From: Ochotona curzoniae
Taxonomy: Eukaryota > Chordata > Mammalia > Lagomorpha > Ochotonidae
NCBI RefSeq assembly: GCF_017591425.1
Contig: NW_024466599.1
Span: 30,356,001-30,420,000, forward strand
Length of the DNA: 64,000 bases
Direction of reading: 5' to 3'
Part shown: positions 32,830 through 44,614 of the stretch, piece by piece
How the letters are laid out: every line of letters begins with the position of its first letter
How positions within the stretch are numbered: position 1 is the stretch's first letter
Made by a program: the position numbers and the translations under genes
Notes under the pieces: generated by a model
What the model was told of the DNA's origin: nothing
What the model saw: only the letters and a program-made list of their open reading frames with translations
Database searches by the model: none

Positions 32830-33424
32830 CTCTCCCTGCGCCACAGGACTTTCTGATGCACAAACATTTCAGCTTCAGTCCTTCCCGGTGTGCCCACAGC
32901 TTCTGTCCACCCCGAGACCTACAAGCCTTCTTCTCTCCTTTCTCCTGGCTCTCCCAGCACCTCCCAGGAGCCTTCCTCAGTGACATGCCTGCAGCGTGGA
33001 GCCCGGGGCTGGCGTGGCCGCCTGAGATGCCCAGCTTCACACCCCCCGTGACCCCCAAGCAGATGCTCAGTATGTGCGAGGGGTCTTCACAACGCCCCAG
33101 GGAAACACGTGGTGTCATTGTGTTTGTGCCTAGATAGATGTACCTTTATGTTCCATCTGTGAACTTTCTGCAGGCTCTGGGCCAGCCTTGGGGTCATGAC
33201 CGCTGCCAGCCTGTTGCCCCCACCCCCATGGCACGATGTACTGGCCCTCTTCCTCAGCCTCCCCAGCCCCTCCCTGGGTGTCAGGGGCCCTGAAATCTTG
33301 TTTGCAAGGGGGACCGCTCTTCTGAGCGCCGAGGAGGAGAGAGAGCTTGAGGCCAAGAAGTGGGACATGAAGTGTTGCTTCTAAATCGTCCCTATCATGT
33401 GACCCGGACTGCATTCTGCCCTTT

Positions 33425-33520
33425 CTTGTATATTCATTTTCTTGTCCATGAAATGGGGAGATGATCTTGCTGCCACCTGCACATCAGGTGACTAAGGGAG
33501 CCCGTGAAACAGTGAATCCC
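33425..33520 (+). mobile_element. MIR fragment
   Basis: The core tcttgtccatgaaatgggga is followed by a decayed 3' part. Confidence 0.5.
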
Positions 33521-33695
33521 ACAGGTGCGAGTGGCCCAGTGCAGCCTGGGTCAAGATCAAGACAGCTTGGTTGCCCACCTGGTTGTTTATCCTTGTGGGG
33601 CCAGCAGGTGGCAGCATTGTCCTCTGCCTGTGCTCATTTCCAACACCTGCCCCAGGTTTCAAGTGGCATGCAACAGCAAAGTGACCCCTGTATGG

Positions 33696-33837
33696 AAAGA
33701 TCTGGAAAGAGATCTTAAAAAGATCCTAAAAACAACGACAACAAACAAACAAACAAAACAAACAAACAAACAAAGATCTGGAAAGAGATCTTAAAAAGAT
33801 CCTAAAAACAACAACAACAACAAACAAACAAACAAAA
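33696..33837. repeat. Tandem duplication, 76-bp unit, with (CAAA)n
   Basis: A 41-bp segment starting AAAGATCTGGAAAGAGATCT occurs identically at 33696-33736 and 33772-33812, each followed by CAAA repeats. Confidence 0.95.
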
Positions 33838-33989
33838 CCAGGCTTGTTCCTCCCTTAAAAAAAAAAAAGCACAGCGTAAGGCAGGGGCAAGAGCCAGGTG
33901 TGTGTGAGTGCCCAGGCTAAGGAAGACCTCGTTCTGCACTGTCACCACCATCTCCCACAGCACCCAGAGGAGGCAGATTGGCATCTAGA

Positions 33990-34320
33990 GGCCAGGGTTT
34001 GTCTCTTAGAGTCATTGTCCTTAGTTGGATATAGGGCAATCATGGGTCTCTAGTTGTGTATATGAAGCTATAATTAAAAAAAAAATTCTCCCCGGGGAGA
34101 AAGAGTTTCCATCTTGGAAGGAAAGTCACTTTGCAATGACCGATCTGCCTTTTGTGTGTTTTTTCCCTGTGCTTTCTGCATCCCCTCCCCTATTCCTTCT
34201 CTGCCTATAAAATCTACCTCTGCTTGGTTCATTGATTCTGTTTTATGGAATGAAGTGTAGCCTGCCTCCAGAATGGAAAATAAAGCCAATTATAGAGCTT
34301 GACATTGTTGTCATTTTGTC
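33990..34320 (+). mobile_element. Solitary LTR-like segment with TATA and poly(A) signal
   Basis: A CT-rich stretch leads to a TATAAAAT box (34206-34213) and, about 65 bp on, AATAAAG (34279-34285), then a GT/T-rich end. That spacing is typical of a retroviral LTR U3-R-U5. I cannot name the family, and termini were not located. Confidence 0.4.
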
Positions 34321-34324
34321 CTCT

Positions 34325-34420
34325 GATGGGGGCAACTCAAGGTCACCCAGTGAATAATTTGGAAACCTGGAATTTACCCTGAGGCTGTTGGCGTTCATGC
34401 CAGCGCAGCAGCCAGCGGCT
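34325..34420 (-). mobile_element. MIR/L2-like fragment, antisense
   Basis: ctcaaggtcacccagtgaat resembles the reverse MIR core region. Assignment is weak. Confidence 0.4.
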
Positions 34421-34792
34421 CTTCTGCTTGTCCTGTTTAGGGCATCCACGTGGGGGCTCCGGTCACAGACCTCACGGCAGAGGGGAGACACTGGGTTGCA
34501 GCCTGTATTCTACAGGGGTTTTGGGGGAGGAGGTCGGTCCTGTTTTCATGTCTGGTGAATAAATCAAGTGTCAGCTTTGTTCTGGGTCCTCAGGGCTCTG
34601 GCCTCTGCTGACCCGTTTTTACTCATGAGTGCAGCACAGTGCCCACAAGGGTGTGTCTGCCTTTCTTGGTGCCTCCCCAGCTCTAACTCTTTCTCCTCAC
34701 CCTTCTTTCCTTCCTTGCTGGTGACTCAGTGGCCGGGACCTTGGGGTAGGTCTGAGAAGGCATGGGGTCTGTGGCAGACTTTGTGGTATTTA

Positions 34793-35127
34793 TTTATTTA
34801 TTAAGATTTATTTATTTTTATTGCAAAGTCCGATATACAGAAAAGAGGAGAGACAGAGAGGAAGATCTTCCGTCCAATGATTTACTTCCCAAGTGACTGC
34901 AACAGCTGGTGCTGTGCTGATCCAGAGCCAGGAACCAGCAACTTCCTCCAGGTCTCCCACACGGGTACAGGGTCCCAAGGCTTTGGGCCGTCCTCAATTG
35001 CTTTCCCAGGCCATAAGCAGAGAGCTGGATGGGAAGTGGAGCTGCCGGGATTAGAACCGGCATCCATATGGGATCCCAGTGCATTCAAGGTGAGGACTTC
35101 AGCTGCTAGGCCACGGCACTGGGCCCT
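34793..35127 (-). mobile_element. CSINE, young, with 16-bp target duplication
   Basis: Reverse full-length copy flanked by GACTTTGTGGTATTTA at 34777-34792 and 35128-35143. Confidence 0.96.
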
Positions 35128-35189
35128 GACTTTGTGGTATTTAGTCCCAGAAGACGAGGTACCTGCAGGTACTCATGACCTTGAGTGGT

Positions 35190-35600
35190 CCCCCCTGTAA
35201 GTCCGGACTTGCTTGTGACCTGTAGAAGGCAGTGACTGAAGGTCACATGACCTTGGCGGCTAGATCACAGAGAGGCTTCTGGCACCTGCTTGGGTCTCTT
35301 ACAATGCTTGCTCTTGGATAAACCAGCTACAGCATGCTGCAAGGAAGCCATGTGGAAAGGCCATGGATTTCCAGCCACTTGCTCCATCCATGGCAGCAGG
35401 TGTGAGCAAAGATGCCACCCTCTGGGTTGGGTAGTCCGGCTGAGGTGCCACTGGACTGCAGCCACATGACTGGTTCTTGCCATGCCCACGGCCTGCAGAA
35501 GTGTAAGTCACAAAATAATGTATAGCCACTATATAATAATGTATTAGCCACTAGATTGTGGGGGTTTGGTATGCAATAATAAATAGACAACCAATACTAA
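35190..35600 (+). mobile_element. MaLR/ERVL-type LTR remnant
   Basis: The 3' part reads agaagtgtaagtcacaaa, ttagccactagattgtgggg and tatgcaataataaatagac, a pattern typical of ancient mammalian LTR ends. The 5' limit is uncertain. Confidence 0.5.
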
Positions 35601-35659
35601 AAATGCAACTGTTTGATAGAAAAATATTTTAATAGTAAAATATCAAAAGTATTATTTCT

Positions 35660-35955
35660 TAAGATTTATTTTCATTTTATTTGAAAGACAGAAACACACA
35701 CACACAGATCTTCCTTCCACTGAGTTACTTCTTAAATGCCCCCAACTGCCCAGGCTCTGTCAGGCCAAAACCAGGCTCCTGGAACTCCATCTGGGTCTCC
35801 TGCGTGGGTGGCAGGGGCCTAAGGACTTGGTACATCACCTGCTATCTCCCAGATGTGCATTAAGTAGAATCTGAGTGGAGCTGACTCCAACCCAAGCACT
35901 CTGAGATGGGATGAGCTGTCCCAAATGGCAACTTAACCACTGTGCTAAATCCCAC
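35660..35955 (-). mobile_element. CSINE, old copy
   Basis: Reverse copy with a CA run at 35695-35706. The head ends tgtgctaaatccca. Confidence 0.78.
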
Positions 35956-36000
35956 GTCTTCACATTATTTCTCATGAATTTTTTAAAAATTATTTTTCTT

Positions 36001-36318
36001 GGGCCCAGCTCAGTAGCCTAGTGGCTAAAGTCCTTGCCTTGCATGCGCTGGGATCCCATATGGGCACTGGTTCATAACCCAACAGCTCCACTTCCCATCC
36101 AGCTCCCTGCTTGTGGCCTGGGAAAACAGTTGAGGATGTCCCAAAACCTTGGGACCCTGCACCCTTGTGGGAGACCCGGAAGAAGCTCCTGGCTTCTGGG
36201 TTTGGATCAGCTCAGCTCTGGCTGTTGCAATCACTTGGGGAGTGAACCGGCAGATGGAAGATCTTCCTCTCTCCTTTCTGTAAATCTGACTTTTGAAGAA
36301 AAATAAATGAATCTTCAA
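36001..36318 (+). mobile_element. CSINE
   Basis: Forward full-length copy from gggcccagctcagtagcc to aaataaatgaatcttcaaaa. Short TTTTCTT flanks may be the target duplication. Confidence 0.88.
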
Positions 36319-36319
36319 A

Positions 36320-38345
36320 AAATGTACTTTTCTTAACAATCTTCAAAAATGCCTATTAAATTTAGAAGGTGAAAGTAGCAAATAATGTGATACATTTAAT
36401 ATATTGCAAACATTTATATAAAATAAGTAAATAAATCTGACTTTCTGTCTTGGAAGTTTCATGAAAGGTTAAAAACATGTTTATAAAAACCCAGCAGCTG
36501 AGAGTCGCAGCAACGTTCCATGTCTGTCTCGTTGCCAATGCGACGACTCAGGATGACGCTTCATGTATGTGACGTCCTGAGCTGTAGGAAAATACTCCCA
36601 GGCTACCATATGCAACTGGAGCAAAAGCTGTGCACATCACGAAGGGAACTAAGAAGAGGTGTGCTTGCCACCTCTAAGGAGAGGCTGAGGCTTACATTGC
36701 ATTCTGGCTGCCGAAGAAGGCGTTGGTATGTGGGTCTGCCTTTTTCCTGGCCTCATGGCTGGCACCATTCAGTCTCTTCTACACTTCAGAGCGGGCTCCG
36801 CAGGTGCTCCTAGCCTTGGACCCAGGACACAAAGCTGTGCAGCATGGCCCTGGGGCCTAAAGGCTGGCTTCGTGGATCTGAGAGCTCACTACGCTGGAGC
36901 CGAGCATGTGTGTCCTGGCAGCCATGTGTGTGCAAGTGTGTGTGTGTGCAAGGGAGGTGTGAAATGCAGAGGTCTCTCTGACCTATGCTAAGGCCAGGGG
37001 AGCTTCCGACTGTCCTGGGTAGAGATCTCTGGTCCTTCTTTCCTCTTGCCAGGCCGTTTTGGTTCTGGCGGGAAAAACACAGTATGTCTCACTTGTTGGC
37101 TTGATGTCACAGTTGGGGCATTTGTAGCTGCAAGTGAAAGAAGACCACTTTACAGAGGTTTGAACAAAAACGGCAACACATTGGCTCCTGCCACTGGGAA
37201 GTACAAGGGGAGAAATCTGAGGTTCAGCTGTGACTGACAGAGGGCCCCCCTGAGACTCCTGGAGGGGACACTGGGGCTCCCTTGAGGAAGGGAGGTGGAC
37301 AGACAGGAGCGTCTCCTCCACACCTGGTCGTGACACCTCCAGGGACTCGGCTCCTGAGCCTTTTGGGCTGGACACGGGTCGGATTATTCCAGAATCTCAG
37401 CTGTTGGGCAGCAGCTTCCCGGAGCTGTCCGCTGTCCGGGATAGAGACCTCACCCACTTGGGTTTCAAGCCTCAGCCACCCATGGCCCCGGAGTAGGTGT
37501 GGCAGCTCACAGGCAGAGGAGATGAATGACAGATGCAGCTGGGCCCCCAGGAGGGCAGAGGCTTTCTGGGCACAGGTTCCCCAATCCTTGGATCTATTAA
37601 GACATTCAAGGACCACTTCCCCTCTACGCCTTCCCCAATTCACCTTTTTTAGGCAACTTCCCTGCAGCTGTGCCATGTTTGTTGAGATGTCTGTGCAGCC
37701 AAATGCCTGCCAGGCAGGGCCAGGCCATTCTTTCCTGAGTCCCGCCTCCTCGAGGGGGCAAGGGAGACCCCTGGAGGCAGCAGTGCCCTTCCTTCCTGCT
37801 CCTCCTCTGCCTGCGTCCCCGGGGGCACATGCCGGAGGCTGCTCAGTCTGCTGGCCAGAGAGGAGAGCTGCTGAGGCAAGCCCAAGGCTGCTTGTCCAGG
37901 CTGCACTAGGCCTGCTGGGCCTGGGGGTCTACACAGCTGTAGGGGGACCACACGTGGAACCAAGACAGTCCCACGAGGTGGGACTCTCTCCCCTGGGGCT
38001 CAATCCCAGCTCTGGTCCAGAGAGGCACCCCCAGCCTTCTGTCTTTGTCTTATGTCCCTCTTGTCTCTTGCGCCCTTTCCCCCTTCTCTGTTCTTTTTCC
38101 CCTTTTTCTTTCAGGCCTATGAGAGCTCTTCAAAATAAAGGGGAAAAAGAAGTTTTACTTTGGCACCAGCAAGAATTGAGGTTCGTACACAGTTTTCTCA
38201 TAGTCCTTATTCCCTGTGAGGCCCTTTAAATGAAGCTAGTTATGCAAAGCTTGGAATATCAGACTGAGAACTGTTATGTCTGAGTATGGGGTTTTTTTTT
38301 TTGTTGGTTGTTTATTTAAAAATATTCTTAAATTTAGCTTTCTAT
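36320..38345. other. Unique region with a 315-codon frame
   Basis: The left part is AT-rich, the right part GC-rich. The plus-strand frame at 37282-38229 is the longest in the window but has low-complexity Pro/Ser/Arg composition and no domain. A strong pyrimidine tract and CAG (38080-38115) precede an AATAAAG at 38133, like an LTR or a terminal exon. An antisense ancient-repeat-like stretch covers about 37110-37215. Confidence 0.4.
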
Positions 38346-38347
38346 TA

Positions 38348-38710
38348 TTTTTCTGTTTATTTGAAAGGCAGAATGAGGGAGAGAAAGGCAGAGAGAAAGA
38401 GAGGGAAAACAGAGAGAGATTTTTCTATCCATTGGTTCTCTCCAAATGGTTGCAAAAGCCAGGTCTGGAACAGATCACAGCCAGGAGCTTGGGATTCTGC
38501 TGTTTTCCCATGTAGGTGGCAGGGATCCAAATGCTTGGGCCATTCTGTCTCTCTCTTTTTTTTGAATTGGGAAGTTGGGCCATTCTCTACTACCTTCCCA
38601 GGTACATCAGAAGGAAGCTGAATGGGAAGTGGAGCAGCCAGGACTTGAACCAGCACTCTGATATGAATGCTGGTGTTGTAGCTTAACGTGCTGTGCCACA
38701 GTGCTGGTCC
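38348..38710 (-). mobile_element. CSINE, old copy with small insertion
   Basis: Reverse copy with a CT-rich/T-run insertion near 38548-38580 that repeats the motif gggccattct on both sides. Confidence 0.75.
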
Positions 38711-38711
38711 A

Positions 38712-39925
38712 TGATGATGTTTCTAAGAGCATCTTGGACATGAAACTACCTGTGACACTGCCTCATCTGTGGACAACAGCAGCTCAGAAGGGACCAGAGG
38801 TGGTACGAGCTGGGTTTCTAACTATCCCATGTCCCTGCTCTTGGAAAAGGGTGATGCAAATCACACAGCACAAAGCCATATGGATGACCCCATGCCGTCG
38901 TATAACCCCACCATGTTCCCTTCCCTTCAACCCTGCCATCTGGAATCTAAGCCCAAGTCTCAGAGTCAAGGCCCTTAGAAGCCGCAGGGCATGGCCTGTC
39001 CCCCATAGCCAGCAGCGCATTTCCAGGCTGGCCTGTCCCCACTCCTTCCCTTACCCACCAGGGCGTCTGTCACTTCCTCTGCTGGGAGTGTCTGCAGAAC
39101 CATTGGATTCAAGGGCAAACACATAATAAAAGCATCTGCCAGCCCCACTTCCGGACCTAATGGCGTGCTTTACTGCAACAGAGTAGAGGGCTGCTCTGCA
39201 GAGCCGTCTCTTCTTACCAAGCCAGAATCTTTCCCATCTGGATTTCAGCTGCGGCCTATGAAATAATGTCTATAAAAGCAAAGTTGGAAGTGAAAACAGT
39301 GAGTGCATTAAGTGACGGCTGCGTTGTGTTCTGTCCCGAGGCTACGTCCTGGCCAGCGCCTTCAGTGTTGCTGTCTAGGACCATGTTTGTAGTTCCACAT
39401 AACACATTCCATCTGCTAATGGAGGATGAGAGGGGCCTGATGGGCGTGGCTGCAGGATGCTTGGCGACTCCCAGGGGCTGGGGGAACAGAGGGCTTGGGA
39501 CCCTCCCCCCACACTTGCTCCTTCCCAAGCTGGTGGGCGGTGTGTTTATGGGAATGCACAGATGTTTACATGACATTGCCAAGTGGTGACATGTGAGTGG
39601 CTCTGGCTGCTGCCTCTCTGGCCTGATGGGCGCTGCCTTCACAGCAAGAATGTGCCGCTTGCCCGCCTACTGCGTTTTGCCACACTTGTGTTTATTTTTG
39701 TACAAGAGCCGCTGTCAGGAAGCTTCTTTGCAGCTCTGTTGCCCCTCAAAGGAAGCTGCCAGTGGCTCCCAGGGTGCCAGGGCCTCCTGGCATGCATCCC
39801 CTATGCGCACCAAGGGCTCTAGAGTAAAGGGCTGGCACCCCATGCAGCAAGGGTTAAATTCTAGTCTCCAGCTCTTGCCAACTCAGTTCTTATCTCTCTG
39901 AGCTTAATCAGTCTGGCTTGCTTTC
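38712..39925. other. Intergenic DNA, nothing recognised
   Basis: Unique sequence; no exon, RNA gene or mobile element that I can support. Confidence 0.5.
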
Positions 39926-39927
39926 TT

Positions 39928-40237
39928 AAAGGTTTATTTTTATTTATTTGAAAGATAGATTAATAGAGAGAGGGAGACAGGGAAAGAAAGATCTTCCATT
40001 CATCTTGCCTAAGTGGCCACAACAGCCAGAGCTGGATAGGCCAAAACCAGACCCAGGAGCTTTTCCTGGATCTCCCACATGGGTGCAGGAGTCCAAGAAT
40101 TTGGGTCATCCTCCATTGCCTTCCCAGGCACGTGAGCAGAGAGCAGGATCAAAGTGGACTAGCTGGCACAGAAATGGATGCTCATTGGGATGCCAGCACT
40201 ACAAATGGTGGCTTAACCAGCTGTGTCACATACTAGC
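39928..40237 (-). mobile_element. CSINE, old copy
   Basis: Reverse copy from aaaggtttatttttattta to cagctgtgtcaca. Confidence 0.8.
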
Positions 40238-40270
40238 TCTACTGTCTTTCTGTTTAAAATATTTATTTGA

Positions 40271-40596
40271 GGGCCTGGCTCTGTGGCCTACTGATTAAAG
40301 TCCTTACCTTAAATGTACTGGGATCTCATATGGGCGCCAATTAATCCCGGTAGCTCCACTTTCCATCCAGTGCCCTGCTTGTGGCCTGGGAAAGCAATCT
40401 GAGGACAGCCCAAAGCCTTGGGACCCTGCACCCACTTGGTGAGACCTGGAGGAAGTTCCTGGCTCCTGGCTCCAGATTGGCGCAGCACCGGCTGTTGCAG
40501 TCACTGGGGGAGTGAATCATCAGACAGAAGATCTTCTCTGTCCCTCCTCCTCTATGTATATCTGACTTTGTAATAAAAATAAATATTTAAAAAACA
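40271..40596 (+). mobile_element. CSINE
   Basis: Forward full-length copy. TTATTTGA flanks on both sides (left near 40263, right near 40601) are a likely short target duplication. Confidence 0.87.
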
Positions 40597-40599
40597 TAG

Positions 40600-40910
40600 T
40601 TATTTGAAATGCAATTACAGAAAGAAAGAGAAGAGCTCTCTGATGCAATGGTTTAGGCTCCAAATGGCTGGGGTTGGGCAAAGTCAGTCTTTGCACCCCA
40701 GATCTTGCTGTCCCACCCAATCCCAAGGTCTTGCCACTTCATCTTAGTCTCCTATGTGGATGCAGGGACTTGGGTTTGCCCCAGGTGCGCATTAACAGAG
40801 AGCTAGATCAGAAATGGGGAAGCTGGGACTTGAACCGGTGCCCATCTGGAATGGCAGCATGGTATGTAGCAGCAGCACCTTACTCAGTATGCCCCAACAC
40901 TGGCCCCCCA
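40600..40910 (-). mobile_element. CSINE carrying a foreign 50-bp segment
   Basis: Reverse, old copy. The usual stretch between the ggctggg and tctcc landmarks is replaced by 40689-40738, which is about 94% identical to 40983-41032 in its 3' flank. Confidence 0.78.
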
Positions 40911-42090
40911 GCCTGGCTTTCTGGCTCTCAGCCTTACCCAGCTGCTGTGAGAATTCACAGTAAGTTACCACACAGCTGCCTTCTTTGCGCCCCAGATATT
41001 GCTGTCCCACCCAATGCCAAGGTCTTGCCACTCAGCTTGACCGCTGGAAGCTGGGGAGAGGAAGGGTCCACTGCCTATACACAGCCAGGAGCCATATTTG
41101 CTCTTCTCAGGTCCTCAAATGGGGAATCACACACTCCAGTGCTCACAGAGACCAGGGAAGTAACTTGATGACAGGAGGGACCTGGCAGATGAAAGTTGAT
41201 CTATAAGGTTTTACTCTGCAGTTGGGAGTGTAATGAGGGAGTGGTGGGGACTGAGCCCTCATGCAAGGGGACATGCCTCTTAGCAGGAGAACTGCAGGGG
41301 TCTGGGGTAGGCAGCAGGGGAAGGCGCTGCTCCCATTTCCTGATCTGAACTGATATGCACAGCCGCCTACTATGGCCTGTTGGGAACCATTTCCATCCTC
41401 AAACTTGGTGTTGGCCAAGTGGGACACACTTGCTGGTTTCCTGTGGCTGCTTTGCTCCTCCACTGCTGAGAATAGTCGGGGCACTGTAGTTCTTGACGGA
41501 GTGGTGTGTGGTGACCTCCTGGTCTCAGCCCAGAGCTAGCTGTCCTGAGGGTTCCCACCCTACACTCAAGTCTGGAAAGTGGAGCTTTTCCTGCTGAGCT
41601 AGATGTGCACCCTCTGGGACCTGCTATTTGTCTAGGGCAGCATACAGAGCCCAGGTCCTGTGGAGGCCTTCCTGGGCCTTGGTTTGGGGTTGCACAGGGC
41701 AGGGCCATGTGCCAAGGTAGTGGGTGTCCTCTCTCTCAGCAAATCAGTTGGGACTTGCTGCATGGCAAGGGGATGGTAGGGATGGCTTCCAGGGTTCTGG
41801 TTGATGTGAGAGCAAGAGTGAGGTACCTCTCACACCTGGAAAATAATCAGACTTGTGGATGATCCTGCTCTGTGCATCCAGCTTGGGATGAAGGAAGTGG
41901 AGCTTCTGGCCTGTGGTTTTGCATTATGAGTGAATCCTCTGTACCTTCTTCTCACAGGGTGTAGCCTCCTCATGGAAGAGGATGCAGGACCCCAGATTTG
42001 TCCCCGGAAGGTGTCTGCCTGGGCTTGGCCTGGTTGCCCAAGACAATGACTGTCCAGTTCCCAGTGGTCCCTGGGCTTCTGGCATCATCA
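40911..42090. other. Intergenic DNA holding the source-like copy of a 50-bp segment
   Basis: 40983-41032 is about 94% identical to a segment inside the neighbouring CSINE (40689-40738). The rest is unique and non-coding by eye. Confidence 0.55.
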
Positions 42091-42094
42091 AGTG

Positions 42095-42215
42095 GCATGG
42101 AAGTAGCTTGGAGTCCTGGCTCTGCACTTTATTAGCATGTGACTTTGGGCAGGGTTGTCACCCTGGGCACTGGTTTCTGCATCTGTAGAGGGGTCTGGCT
42201 GGTTGATTGTTAGTC
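42095..42215 (+). mobile_element. MIR
   Basis: gagtcctggctctgcact, gcatgtgactttgggcagg and tttctgcatctgtagaggg appear in MIR order. Confidence 0.7.
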
Positions 42216-42656
42216 TGCATTCAATTGCCTGCCAATGACCTTGATGCTGCTGCCACCATAGCTTGATAACTTGGTTGGGTGCATCTTGTAAAGCAAGGAG
42301 CAGGCTTGCTACTTCCTTGCCGAGCCCCCAGGGTCCAGCCAGGCACAAACGCCTGGTGGATGTTTTCCTGTATGTTCATTGAATAAGTGAACAAGACCAG
42401 AACCCTGACAGCCATGTGTGCCGAGAAGACAAGCAGGGTACACATGCTGTACCTTCATCCCTGCCCTGGAGACCAGTGGGAGTGAGGATGCAGCAGGCCA
42501 AAGGCCACTCAGGCTGTGAGGCTGGAGCTGGTCTCCCTGGACAGCAAGGAACAGCCTGGCTGGGGATCAAAGCTCGGACTGAAATCCCTCCCAGAACTGC
42601 TCCACAGCCATCTTTTCAGGTCATTGCACATCTCTGAATACTTACAGGATTTTTCT

Positions 42657-42972
42657 TTTTAAAAAAATTATTTATTTTTATTGGAAAGGCAGATTTCACA
42701 GAGAGCAACAGATATACAGAGAAAGATCTGTCTGCTTGTTCACTTCCGAAGTGGCCACTACAGCTGGAGCTGATTCGAAGCCAGGAGCTTCTTCTGGGTC
42801 TTCCATGTGGGTGCAGCGTCCCAAGGCTTTGGGCCATCCTCCACTGTTTTCCCAGGTCGCAAGCAGGGAGCTGGATGGGAAGTGGAGCATCCAGGACATG
42901 AACCAGTGCCCATGTGGAATCCTGGTGCATGCAGGGTGAGAATTTAGACACTGTGCCATTATGCCGATCCCA
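42657..42972 (-). mobile_element. CSINE
   Basis: Reverse copy of intermediate age. The head ends ccattatgccgatccc and pyrimidine-rich DNA follows. Confidence 0.85.
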
Positions 42973-42974
42973 AA

Positions 42975-43045
42975 GTTTTGTCTTCTTCTTCTTCCTCCTC
43001 CTCACTCCCCTTCCTTTGCCTCCTCCTCCTCCTCCTTCTTCTTTT
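42975..43045. repeat. Pyrimidine-rich (TTC/CCT)n tract
   Basis: TCTTCTTC and CCTCCTCC units between two SINEs. Confidence 0.88.
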
Positions 43046-43054
43046 TGAATGCAA

Positions 43055-43345
43055 ACCCAGAGTGGGCATTTTTGCACCCAGGCTGAGCCACTGCCTCCAC
43101 TCTCTATCAGCCCACTGCTGCTGAGTCCTGTCTTTTCTTCTGTCCCTGGTTTCCTGCTAACGTGCATCCTGGGAGGTGGTAGGTGATCGCCCACACACTT
43201 GGGTCCCTGGCAGCCCCATGGAATACCCAGATGGAATTTTTGGCTCCTGACTTCAGCTTTGACTGTTGCAGACCAAAGTGAGTCAGTGTGTGGAACGCCT
43301 CATCATGCCTCTGTTTGCCTTTGTAAGTGTGCCTTTCAAACCAAG
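43055..43345 (+). mobile_element. CSINE, old copy
   Basis: Forward, strongly diverged. Landmarks are tcctgctaacgtgcatcctg and gtgtgcctttcaaacc. Confidence 0.6.
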
Positions 43346-44610
43346 TGAGAGAACATAAATAAGACTTTGGAACATAAGTCTTTGGGATTTATGGGAAGAA
43401 GCTGAGCTCTCGCTGAGCCATATTGGCATGTGGGACAGTGAGACTTCTGCTGGGGCTCAGCCAGGGCCTGGCTCTGCAGCTGGAGGAGAATAGGGTCCAG
43501 GCCAGAAGCCTGGTTCCTCTAGGAGCTGGGGCAGAAACCAGCAATGGTCATAACCTGGGCCACTCTGAGGCATGCTGCTGACTGGGGGGCGCCCTAATCA
43601 GGGGGTGTGCCCCTTTGGGGCACCCACAGGTCTCCCCTAAATGTTCACCCCTATTCATCCCCAGCGCTACAGAAATGGAACCACAGTTCCCACCCCAACT
43701 CCCTGTATGCTGTCTGTCCCCACCTAGAGTCACAGAAATCATGGAAACTTCCCCCTGGGGACTCTGCATCCGAGGCTGGGAGGTTGGAATGTTTTTTTCT
43801 CCATCCTTCATCCTCTTCAGGTCTCATTCTCTGTATAACATTGTTGTAGAATGAGCTAGATATGTTGAACCAAACCAAACCAAACCAAACCAAACAACAC
43901 AGAGCCCAATAGCAAAGCAAAGTCTACAAATCCTCCCACTCACTGTGAGGAGCCACACACGAGTGTTAGAAGTAAAATGACTAGTCTTAGGCTCAGCTTT
44001 AGCCCCTTCAGCACTGGGCCTGGGTCCACCCACCCTTTGCTTCCCCTCATGGTTCTACTTCTTGGGTGCCAAACAGTGGTGGTGCCAGCTGTGAGGGACC
44101 TGCCTTGGAGGCCTCTCTATGGTTGGCAAGTGGCTGTCCTTTCACAGGTGCGCCTTCTGTGCCCCAGCTTCTTGCTGTGTCTGCATTCTCTGGTCTTGCC
44201 TACTCCTGTTCGGACCTGCCTGGGGCTCCCTTGACAATCTCTGTGGGCTGCATCTCCAGGTATGGCTACACGCTAAGGTGCTGGAGGCAGGGATGGCAAG
44301 ACAGACATTTAGTGACACATGGAGTTCAGCTGACATGGCTGATGGAGGCCACATGCTGGGCCACCAGGGGAACATGAGCGACCATAGCTGGGGGACTGTT
44401 ACTCACACAATGGGTGCCTTCACTGATGGGAATACTTCACATGTTTGGAGAATATTGACTCCAAAGCTGGCAGTTTACCCAATTCCGAGAGTGGATTTCC
44501 TGCAGATGGCAGTGATGTATTTACTCCAATATGATTAGAATGTTATGATACAATTTCCTAAAGGAAATAAGATATATTGAAAAAAAGCAATGTTTTTCCT
44601 TTTATAAGAT
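43346..44610. other. Intergenic DNA
   Basis: Only the CCAAA repeat is recognised. Overlapping frames in all three phases across 43977-44538 are typical of non-coding GC-rich DNA. Confidence 0.5.
43869..43897. repeat. (CCAAA)n pentanucleotide repeat
   Basis: Five clean AACCA units. Confidence 0.92.
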
Positions 44611-44614
44611 GTCA

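Noticed and set aside
37282..38229. 315-codon plus-strand open frame, the longest in the window
   Set aside because: Composition is low-complexity Pro/Ser/Arg/Leu from GC-rich DNA, other frames are also open in part, and no domain or homologue is recognised.
42616..43194. 192-codon minus-strand frame
   Set aside because: It runs across a CSINE and a pyrimidine-rich tract; no coding signature.
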